A stretch of DNA of 17,033 nucleotides from Nitrospira sp. (GTDB lineage: Bacteria; UBA9089; CG2-30-40-21; SBAY01), in contig SBAY01000040.1 of the NCBI GenBank assembly GCA_005239945.1, positions 1-17,033 on the forward strand, read 5' to 3'. The notes beneath the pieces were generated by a model that did no database searches, was not told the DNA's origin, and saw only the letters and a list, made by a program, of their open reading frames with translations. Position 1 is the stretch's first letter. Each line of letters starts with the position of its first letter. The translations under genes were made by a program, and so were the position numbers. This document shows positions 5,615-12,600 of this stretch, piece by piece.

Positions 5615-6067
5615 CTACTTCGTATTCCCTTGAAGTGGATAATCCTTACGCAATGGATGTCCTGTCCAATCATCTGGCAGTAAAATCCGTCTTAAGTCCG
5701 GGTGTCCTGTAAACTCAATGCCAAACATATCATAGACTTCCCGCTCAAACCAATCAGCACCCTTCCAGATTCCGGTTACAGAAAAAATACCGTTACCTTC
5801 ATTCACACCTGTTTTTACCCTTACCCGATGGTTTTTATCAATCGAATAAAGATGATAAACCACATCAAAGCGTGGAGTTCGTTCTGGATAATCTACCGCA
5901 GTAATGTCTGCTACATAAACAAAATTTAGTTCTGGATCATCATGTAGAAATTGACAGATTGGAAGGAGCTTATCGCTGGCCACATAAATAGTCAAATCCG
6001 GCTCAGTTTCTACATTTAAGATGGCGAATTTATCCTGGATGATTTTTGTTATTTCTTCTTTACCCAT
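5615..6067 (-). CDS. nuoC: NADH-quinone oxidoreductase subunit C
   Basis: This is the 30-kDa-type subunit of the complex I peripheral arm, which packs against NuoD and the NuoB/NuoI side. The family signature is intact near the C-terminus: WFEREVYDMFGIEFTGHPDL, then RRILLPDDWTGHPLRKDYPL. The 150-residue length fits the compact form, and it is not fused to NuoD. I use the ATG at 6065-6067, four bases after nuoB ends. A longer reading from 6091 would need a TTG inside nuoB. In most bacteria nuoD follows at once; here about 2 kb of toxin-antitoxin and TIR genes intervene. Confidence 0.97.
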   Translation of the reverse strand: MGKEEITKIIQDKFAILNVETEPDLTIYVASDKLLPICQFLHDDPELNFVYVADITAVDYPERTPRFDVVYHLYSIDKNHRVRVKTGVNEGNGIFSVTGIWKGADWFEREVYDMFGIEFTGHPDLRRILLPDDWTGHPLRKDYPLQGNTK

Positions 6068-6071
6068 TCTT

Positions 6072-6578
6072 CTACTTCTCACTCCTTCCAATACTCATTT
6101 TTTTAATCTTATCCTGCAATTTCAAAAAGCCGTATAACAGTGCCTCAGGTCTTGGAGGGCAGCCCGGAACATAAACATCTACCGGCACTATTCTGTCCAC
6201 TCCCTGAACGACATTGTAGGTATTAAACACGCCGCCGGAATTAGCACAACTACCCATCGAAATAACCCATTTAGGTTCCGGCATCTGGTCGTAGAGTAAT
6301 TTAAGTCGCGTAGCCATTTTATGAGTAACCGTACCGGCAACAATCATCACATCGGATTGCCTGGGGGAAGGACGAAATACACCTGCCCCAAATCTATCTA
6401 AATCATACCTTGAGGCACCCGTAGCCATCATTTCAATGGCACAGCAGGCTAAACCAAATGTCATTGGCCAGAGCGAGGAAGCCCTTGCCCAATTGATTAT
6501 AAAATCTGCCGGCACTAAAATAATCTGCCCACCAGGAAGTTTTTCTATTATCGGTCCTGCCTTTTCAAGTAATCCCAT
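6072..6578 (-). CDS. nuoB: NADH-quinone oxidoreductase subunit B (N2 cluster)
   Basis: This subunit holds the terminal [4Fe-4S] cluster N2 that donates electrons to quinone. The four ligands are present: the tandem pair Cys45-Cys46 in GLACCAIEMM, Cys111 in SMGSCANSGG, and Cys140 in VPGCPPRPEALLYG. The 168-residue form starts at the ATG at 6576-6578, with GAGGAG six bases upstream; a longer reading would use a TTG at 6602. It is followed closely by nuoC. It is separated from nuoA by two copies of a small membrane protein. Confidence 0.98.
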   Translation of the reverse strand: MGLLEKAGPIIEKLPGGQIILVPADFIINWARASSLWPMTFGLACCAIEMMATGASRYDLDRFGAGVFRPSPRQSDVMIVAGTVTHKMATRLKLLYDQMPEPKWVISMGSCANSGGVFNTYNVVQGVDRIVPVDVYVPGCPPRPEALLYGFLKLQDKIKKMSIGRSEK

Positions 6579-6627
6579 TTTATTCTCCTCTTGCTCTGTC
6601 AATTAAGTAGAGACAGGGCACTATTTT

Positions 6628-6909
6628 CTACTTGCTCATAGCCAACCGGGTTCTATTTCCATCGGCAACAATTAAATCACCTAAATATTTAGCTAAATAT
6701 TCAGTAGTTTCTTTAATCATCTCTCGCGTCAATTTAGTCTCTTCTGTTATGGTTTCTCGTGTTAATTTACTTTCTTCTGCTATGGTTTCTCGTGTTAATT
6801 TGGTTTCCTGCTTTAGTGTTTTGTTATTCACTACGCCATAGATTGTTAAAAATACACCTAATATTGTCGCTGCGGTACCTACTAATGCTAATGCTTCCCA
6901 TAAGTTCAT
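6628..6909 (-). CDS. Small membrane-anchored hendecad coiled-coil protein, copy 2
   Basis: This 93-residue protein has one N-terminal membrane helix (about residues 5-26, LALVGTAATILGVFLTIYGV). Three 11-residue repeats follow: TKLTRETIAEE, SKLTRETITEE, TKLTREMIKET. It ends …EYLAKYLGDLIVADGNRTRLAMSK. Eleven-residue periodicity suits a straight coiled coil, so an oligomer held at the membrane is likely. I know no function for it, and it is not a recognised complex I subunit. Its place between nuoA and nuoB, with AGGAGG upstream of the ATG, suggests co-expression with the complex. It has one more repeat than copy 1 (6976-7224). Confidence 0.85.
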   Translation of the reverse strand: MNLWEALALVGTAATILGVFLTIYGVVNNKTLKQETKLTRETIAEESKLTRETITEETKLTREMIKETTEYLAKYLGDLIVADGNRTRLAMSK

Positions 6910-6975
6910 TCCTAATGTCCTCCTTTTTATTTCCTGGTGTTCTGTTCATGGTAAGTAGTGACAGGGCACTATTTT

Positions 6976-7224
6976 CTACTTGCTCATAGCCAGACGGGTT
7001 CTATTTCCATCGGCAACGATTAAATCACCTAAATATTTACCTAAATATTCAGTAGTTTCTTTAATCATCTCTCGTGTCAATTTAGTTTCTTCTGCTATTG
7101 TTTCTCGTGTTAATTTGGTTTCCTGCTTTAGTGTTTTATTGTTCACTACACCATAGATTGTCAAGAATACACCTAATATTGTCGCTGCGGTACCTACTAA
7201 TGCTAATGCTTCCCATAAGTTCAT
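6976..7224 (-). CDS. Small membrane-anchored hendecad coiled-coil protein, copy 1
   Basis: This copy has 82 residues from the ATG at 7222-7224, which has AGGAGG eight bases upstream. A further upstream in-frame start at 7257 would add 11 residues lacking similarity to copy 2 and is not preferred. It shares the membrane helix and the tail …DLIVADGNRTRLAMSK with copy 2 but has only two 11-residue units (TKLTRETIAEE, TKLTREMIKET). The near-identical termini argue that both copies are under selection or very recently duplicated. Function unknown; the 62-bp AT-rich spacer upstream (7258-7319) separates it from nuoA. Confidence 0.85.
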   Translation of the reverse strand: MNLWEALALVGTAATILGVFLTIYGVVNNKTLKQETKLTRETIAEETKLTREMIKETTEYLGKYLGDLIVADGNRTRLAMSK

Positions 7225-7257
7225 TCCCATGTCCTCCTTTATAGAATTAAAAATCAT

Positions 7258-7319
7258 AAATTCTTTTCTTTTTCCTCAATTTTTAATTTTTAATTCATAA
7301 TTTTTAATTACTCAATCTC
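7258..7319. repeat. AT-rich spacer with repeated TTTTTAATT motif
   Basis: Short direct and inverted copies of ATTTTTAATT and AATTCATAATT fill the gap between nuoA and the first small-protein gene. Such AT-rich units recur between genes in many uncultivated-lineage genomes. No terminator with a T-tract is evident, so transcription probably continues. Confidence 0.4.
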
Positions 7320-7676
7320 TTATACCCATTTAAGTATTCCCTTGCGCCAGGCGTAAATAAGTCCGACTACAAGTATAGCGATAAAAACCACCATCTCGAC
7401 AAAGGCAAATAACCCCAGTTGCTTAAATACCACAGCCCAGGGGAATAAAAACACCACCTCTACATCGAATATAACAAAGATTAAGGCAAATAAATAGTAT
7501 CTAACATTGAACTGTATCCATGAGGTGCCGACAGGTAGCTCACCGCATTCGTAAATAGAGCTTTTGCGCTCTGATGGTTTAGATGGTCTGGCAAACCAAT
7601 TGGCAATAAAACCACCGGCAACAAATACCACACCCACTCCTAAAAATAACGCTACCCACAAATAATCCTCAGGCAT
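7320..7676 (-). CDS. nuoA: NADH-quinone oxidoreductase subunit A
   Basis: This is a small membrane subunit of complex I with three hydrophobic helices (about residues 6-28, 60-82, 88-110). The long loop between the first two carries YECGELPVG; its cysteine marks the conformationally mobile segment beside the quinone channel. The family signature FNVRYYLFALIFVIFDVEVV follows. The 118-residue length is typical. A strong AAGGAGG lies upstream of the ATG. It is the first nuo gene in transcription order. Whether it has its own promoter is unclear: the 125 bp upstream hold an imperfect inverted repeat and no convincing -35/-10 pair. Confidence 0.98.
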   Translation of the reverse strand: MPEDYLWVALFLGVGVVFVAGGFIANWFARPSKPSERKSSIYECGELPVGTSWIQFNVRYYLFALIFVIFDVEVVFLFPWAVVFKQLGLFAFVEMVVFIAILVVGLIYAWRKGILKWV

Positions 7677-7708
7677 TACAATTTCCTCCTTGTTATGATT
7701 TTAGTAAG

Positions 7709-7793
7709 CGTTCAGCTATCAGTTTTCAGCCATCAGCTCTCGGATGAAACCAGTGAGTATATTCTTCTTCATCTGACCGCTGACGACTGAACG
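7709..7793. repeat. Imperfect inverted repeat between nuoA and the Uma2 gene
   Basis: Arms of 21 bases (7709-7729, beginning CGTTCAG, and 7773-7793, ending CTGAACG) pair at 15 positions across a 43-base centre. The TCAG-rich style (CAGCTATCAG, CAGCCATCAG) resembles dispersed intergenic repeats. No T-tract follows on the minus strand, so this is not a clear terminator. Confidence 0.5.
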
Positions 7794-7801
7794 TTGAATG
7801 C

Positions 7802-8383
7802 TTAATAACTTTTAAATATTTTCTCCAAATCTATCTCTAAATCCTCAAAAATATCCATTTTCACCTTGTCCTCTTTCTTATATTCTTCTGGCTCACCATA
7901 TTTATTGTCTTTAAGTTTGAATATAACTACCTCTTCTGTTTGCGGGTCAACAATCCAGTATTGTAGCACTTTATGTCTTTCGTATAAAGAGCGTTTAGTC
8001 ACAAAATCCTTTTTTGCGGTGTAGGGGGATAAAATTTCTATGACTATATCCGGTGCACCCCTGGCTCCACGGTCATCAAGTTTATTTCTATCACAAAAAA
8101 CGACAATATCCGGTTGAACTACGGTTTCGATTTCATCATCAGGTTCGTCATTTTCAGGTAATCTGACATCAAATGGAGCAAAATATATTTGGCAGGGTTT
8201 GCCCACCAGATAATTTGAAATCTGCATGGATAATTCACGCAGGATATCCTGATGCCTCCTTGAAGGAGCAGGACTCATATCATAGGCAACGCCCTCTATC
8301 AATTCCCATCGTTCTTCATCTGGCCAAGTCAGATAATCCTTGTAAGTAAATCTTTCTTCCCTTTTTATTGCTGGTAATCCCAT
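7802..8383 (-). CDS. Uma2 family (DUF820) restriction-endonuclease-fold protein
   Basis: This 193-residue protein fits the Uma2/DUF820 family, abundant in cyanobacteria and candidate phyla, which has a PD-(D/E)xK nuclease-like fold. The visible signatures are the opening FTYKDYLTWPDEERWELIEG (Glu30), SRRHQ (His44), VQPDIVVF (Asp92), DIVIEILSP (Glu116), and the Lys130/Tyr134 helix with …LQYWIVDPQ. The Asp and Glu sit where the catalytic acids of the fold are expected. The cellular role of the family is not established; many copies travel with mobile or accessory regions. There is only a poor ribosome binding site upstream. Imperfect inverted repeats lie on both sides, suggesting it was inserted between the prenyl synthase gene and nuoA. 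Confidence 0.93.
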   Translation of the reverse strand: MGLPAIKREERFTYKDYLTWPDEERWELIEGVAYDMSPAPSRRHQDILRELSMQISNYLVGKPCQIYFAPFDVRLPENDEPDDEIETVVQPDIVVFCDRNKLDDRGARGAPDIVIEILSPYTAKKDFVTKRSLYERHKVLQYWIVDPQTEEVVIFKLKDNKYGEPEEYKKEDKVKMDIFEDLEIDLEKIFKSY

Positions 8384-8402
8384 AAAAAATACCCCATCTC
8401 AG

Positions 8403-8448
8403 AAGGTTAAGGTTGAGATTAAGGAGCAAACCTCTCAACTTCAACCTT
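8403..8448. repeat. Imperfect hairpin between the Uma2 and prenyl synthase genes
   Basis: Arms 8403-8420 (AAGGTTAAGGTTGAGATT) and 8431-8448 pair at 14 of 18 positions around a 10-base loop. On the minus strand no T-run follows, so leftward transcription probably reads through. It may be a dispersed repeat rather than a regulator. Confidence 0.45.
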
Positions 8449-8455
8449 TTCTTTT

Positions 8456-9394
8456 TCACTTCACTCTATTCAATGTATAATCCACCAACTCTATCAATGC
8501 CTTTTTATATTGACTGCTCTTTAATTCTTTAAGGCTTTGCCTGGCTACCTCGCAATAGTTTTTTGCCTGATTCTGTGAATATTCAAATCCACCGTATCGT
8601 TCAATTAATTTTACTATTTCTTCCTTCCCGCCTCCGTTAGTCAGGGTAGATAATTCTGAGGTAGTCGCCTTTCCTGCGACATAGATTACCGGTAAGGTAA
8701 ATTTACCGTTTGACAGGTCATTTTTAATCGACTTACCAATTTTTGCCTCACTTGAGGTCAAATCCAATATGTCATCGGTAATCTGAAAGGCAATACCTAG
8801 ATTAAATCCATAATCAGCTAACGATTCTATTGTTTGCTGTGGGTTATCTCCAACCAACGCTCCAATCTTACAGCAGGAGGAAAAAAGACTGGCCGTCTTC
8901 TTTTCCACCATATTCAGATATTCAGCCTCATGCGGCAGGGTATTTGCCTTGAGCGTCTGCAATATCTCCCCTTCACATACCTGTGAAACAGTAGCGGCAA
9001 TGGTCTCCATTATCCTTTTATCGCCATCGGCAATCACCAGAGAAACCGCCTGACTAAACAAATAATCACCCAATAATATGGATAATTTGTTATCATATCT
9101 GGCATTAAGTGTTTCTTTTCCTCGTCGTAAATATGCCTCGTCGATGACATCATCATGAACGAGAGTGGCTGTATGAATAAGTTCTAAGGCACAGGCAAGG
9201 TTAATTGACCTGTTGCCATTAAAATTACAGGCTTTGGCAGAAAGAAGAACTAGCGCCGGGCGTAGTTTCTTGCCACCAGACTTTAAAATGTAAGAGGATG
9301 ACTTTGATACAAACCTAATTTCCGATAAGATACCTCCATTTAATCTTGTCTCAACCTCTTTAAGTTCTTCACTTATTACCTTAAAAAAATCCAT
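8456..9394 (-). CDS. Long-chain trans-polyprenyl diphosphate synthase (quinone side chain)
   Basis: This 312-residue enzyme condenses isopentenyl diphosphate units onto an allylic primer to build the isoprenoid tail of menaquinone or ubiquinone. The first aspartate motif is DDVID (81-85, in LVHDDVIDEAYLRRGKETLN), the second is DDILD (207-211), and the substrate lysine/arginine motif GGKKLRP (40-46) is present. Position -5 before the first motif is alanine rather than an aromatic residue, which fits a long-chain product. The exact chain length cannot be read from sequence. AGGAAG lies eight bases before the ATG, and an extended -10 promoter lies further upstream. Being first in the train that includes nuo, it ties quinone supply to quinone reduction. 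Confidence 0.95.
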   Translation of the reverse strand: MDFFKVISEELKEVETRLNGGILSEIRFVSKSSSYILKSGGKKLRPALVLLSAKACNFNGNRSINLACALELIHTATLVHDDVIDEAYLRRGKETLNARYDNKLSILLGDYLFSQAVSLVIADGDKRIMETIAATVSQVCEGEILQTLKANTLPHEAEYLNMVEKKTASLFSSCCKIGALVGDNPQQTIESLADYGFNLGIAFQITDDILDLTSSEAKIGKSIKNDLSNGKFTLPVIYVAGKATTSELSTLTNGGGKEEIVKLIERYGGFEYSQNQAKNYCEVARQSLKELKSSQYKKALIELVDYTLNRVK

Positions 9395-9439
9395 CCGTTA
9401 TTCTTCCTATTGCCTTAACATATATAGAAAAGTGAATTA

Positions 9440-9468
9440 ATTTTATCAAAACAAGTTGTCTTTGTCAA
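9440..9468 (-). promoter_or_regulatory. Extended -10 promoter for the leftward train
   Basis: On the minus strand a perfect TTGACA (9463-9468) is followed after 17 bases by TAAAAT (9440-9445), with TGA immediately before the -10 (extended form). Transcription should start near 9433, leaving a leader of about 40 bases before the prenyl synthase ATG. It is the best housekeeping-type promoter on this strand in the window. Confidence 0.75.
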
Positions 9469-9526
9469 GTGTTTTTTTTAGAAATTCCCCAAATTGTAAA
9501 ATTATTGAGGTGGTAAGGAAAGATAT

Positions 9527-9602
9527 GCCACAAAATCACCAAAACACAAAATTCCACAAAAGGAAATTTTAGTAAAATTTAGTGCCTTTGTGTTTTTGTG
9601 GC
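9527..9602. repeat. Foldback repeat in the divergent intergenic region
   Basis: GCCACAAAA … AACACAAA (9527-9550) pairs with TTTGTGTTTTTGTGGC (9587-9602), with a seven-base bulge in the left arm. An inner AAAATTCC/GGAAATTTT pair adds to the fold. Similar GTGTTTTTGTGGC elements are scattered between genes in many bacterial genomes. A GTG within it (9598) could open the downstream reading frame, but that is not the likely start. Confidence 0.6.
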
Positions 9603-9654
9603 TAAAAAAATGTGTGTAAACGCTATTTCCCGAATGCCTCTTCCCATAATTTTA

Positions 9655-9683
9655 TTGACATCTATACCTTTAGCTGATATAAT
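9655..9683 (+). promoter_or_regulatory. Consensus promoter for the giant secreted protein
   Basis: TTGACA (9655-9660), a 17-base spacer, and TGA-TATAAT (-10 at 9678-9683) match the sigma-70 consensus in full, including the extended -10. Only ten bases separate the -10 from the ATG at 9694, so the transcript should start about 3-4 bases before the start codon, or at it. Confidence 0.85.
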
Positions 9684-9693
9684 TAATTTAGCC

Positions 9694-12600
9694 ATGAGAA
9701 AATTAGTAGTTGTTTTAGGAATATTACTACTGTTTTCTACGCCTGCGAGTGCCTCATTAAGTGATTATCTCAACCTGGAAGTTGGTAATCAAACAGTGGG
9801 CACGGTAACCTCAGTCATTGACGGGGATACGATTTGGGTTGAGTTGCCAGGGACGCAAACGAAGGTTCGTTTATTAAGCATCGATACCCCGGAGTTACCA
9901 TCTGACCCTTATGCCCAGAAAGCCGCAAGTTTTACATCAAATGCCCTTTGGAATAGGCAAATAACACTGGTTTACAATTCAACTCCACAATGGAGTTATG
10001 ACCGATTGTTAGCCGTGGTAGTTAAAGATGGGGAGATCTTCAATATTAAATTGCTTGAACAGGGTTTAGCCGTCAGGATGTTTATGAATAATGCCCTGAT
10101 TAAATTCCCTGCCTGGGAGGATGTGGAAATCACGGCAAGACAACAACGATTAAATATCTGGTCAGAGATTAATTCCAAGGGGATATTTATCAATGAAATC
10201 AACCCAAATCCTGCACCTGAGTTTGATGATGAGGCAGAATTCGTGGAGTTGTTCAATAATACGGCTAACCCGGTAGATATAGGCTCGTGGAAATTCATTT
10301 GTATCTACAAGGAAACGGTTATCCCGCAAGGCACAACTATGCCGGCTAATGGCTACTTAATCATCGCCAGAACCAATACCACCCGATTTAAACAAATATA
10401 CCCCAATACACCACAAGAGGCTATTATTATAGATGGTGGGACTAATTTAGTTTTACAAAATAGTTATGCCCCTCCAGAAGATCTGGTGCTTCATTTAAAG
10501 GCACAAGACAACTCCTATCAAGATTCTCTGACCTATAATTTAGAATGGGATAATGGTGCGGCAGACGGGACAGGCAAAACACTTGAACGCAAAAGCCTTC
10601 TTGTGACCAATGTTGGTGATAGTGAGGTAAATGGTGCCGATGACGGTAACTGGGATGCAAGTAAAGGTTTAAAAGGTAGTCCGGGTAAGGTTAACTCTGT
10701 TATTTCAAATCCATTGGATGTCGCCTCCTGGATTATCAGTTGTCAGCGTCCTACCGGGGCCATCTGTACCAATCAGTCTCAAACCGAGATTATTCCTTAC
10801 AAGGCAAATATTGCCGCTCTTGGGTTATTAGAAAAAGGTGGTTATGAAGGTGCGGTCAGGGCCTGGATAGAGTGGTCTTTTGCACACCTGGAAACTTATG
10901 GAATTATTTACGATTATAAGGTAGAAAATGACCAGGAAATTCCTTTGATGGATACCACCGAGGCAGAGAATAGGAATGATGGAACATTTCTTACCTTGTT
11001 AAATAGATATTATCAGAAGACATTAGATGTGGATTTTTTAAAAGGCTATCAATCCCAATTAACTAACATATACTGGTATCTCTATTGTCTTCAAGATAAT
11101 GTGGATGGATTGACCTGGTCAACACTTGAACTCATCGAAAAATTATTGATAAATAATACCCAAAGTTATCAAGGGTTGAAAGACTTAGAGAGCCTTTATT
11201 TTGACCTTGATTTTTTTGATAGTCTGGAAAAACGAAATCTTTTTGTGCCTACCAGAGATTTTATTCAGGTAGGGATAGAGACAAAATTATGGAATGAGTT
11301 GGAGGAATGGTATTATTGGCAAATAGATAATATTGGGAATAAAACGGATTGTAACTGGAATATCCTTTCTCCTGATGCCGTATCCCAGTTATACACCATC
11401 TCAAACAGGATAAATCTGCCCGAATCCTTAAGAAGTGCTACACTATATGACACATTTGATAGCCAACAACCTTTCTGGACCGACGCCACTTCTTATTGCG
11501 AGATGGGTTATGTCGCCAGTTTAATGGCGGATACAACCAATGCCCAAAACTATCAAAATTCAATAAGAGATAATGTTATCGACCAGGGTTATCCTTTCCC
11601 CTGGGATTGCCAGGAGGCAGGGTTTTACCTGCTTATGGAAGACAGGCTTGAGGAACTTGAGACAATTCAGTCATTAATTACCAACCCCAAAGAACTTGGG
11701 CTAAATTTCCTGACCTCCAAAATGCAAAGGGCTTTTGGAGGAATTCAGGCACAATTTGATAACCCCTCCGCACCGAGTCAAGCAGAGGGTGTTAATCACG
11801 AGGTAACCTCAGAGGCTACCGGACAAACACTCCTGTATGCCGCAGGGATTGAGGACCGTCTGCTTTTTGACAACCAACTTAACATGTTAAAGGATAACCT
11901 CTTAAATGATACCTATAACCTTTTAGTCTGGAAACTTACCCCAAATGGTGACTGGTGGCAGAATGAATGGGGTAATTATAGTAATGCCACTATAGATGAT
12001 TTACGGGCTATTCGAGCCTTATTATTAGCTACGGATGTCTGGGGTGGAGATTATTTGAACAATGCCAAATTATTGGCCCAGGGATTAAAAGACCATAATG
12101 TAAGGGATAATGAATTAAGGGATTACTTTAGCTGGGGAACCTTTGGTGAAGAGACCAGCCAGGAGGTAGTTTTGAGTTATATTGACCTCTGGACGATGAA
12201 CAGGTTAGCCCAGATTGATATTGATTGGGAAGACATACTCCAGACTAATAAACAAATTATCCTTGGGGCAACGACAAGCGTTGGTTTATTTTACCCTCGC
12301 TACAGCCAGGGAATTTACAAAGGTGATACCATTAGTATGATTCATGCCGGTTGGATAGCCGAGAATTTAGCTCGATACTGGCAGGAAACAGGGAATGCGG
12401 ATTGCCGGGTGGCGGCTGAAAAATTTTTAGCCTTTGCCAAAAATGAGTATGCTACTTACGGCATGATTTTTGGCGAATATGATGTTATCACTGGGGCTTC
12501 TACGGTAGGGTATGAGGATACGGCTATTTATTCGATTATGGCCAGATTAGCCTTTATCTTAGGTGACTTTGCCTTTGCCAAAAACCTTCGTAACAACCAA

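Larger units (their letters stand above)
6605..7240 (-). repeat. Tandem duplication of a small-protein gene with its ribosome binding site and 3' flank
   Basis: The stretches 6605-6927 and 6953-7240 are near-identical copies. The match begins before each stop codon with AAGTAG, one or two variable bases, then GACAGGGCACTATTTTCTAC, and runs through the ORF to the shared AGGAGG upstream of each start. The copies differ by one 33-base unit and scattered substitutions, several of them silent. This points to a recent unequal duplication inside the nuo cluster. Confidence 0.9.

Noticed and set aside
7258..7319. CRISPR-like repeats in the AT-rich spacer
   Set aside because: The TTTTTAATT copies are too short and irregular, with no spacers of uniform length. 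No CRISPR array or Cas gene is seen anywhere in the window.
9598..9693. Upstream extension of the giant protein from GTG 9598
   Set aside because: The GTG lies inside a foldback repeat and lacks a ribosome binding site. The consensus promoter would fall inside the coding region, and the signal peptide begins at the ATG at 9694.
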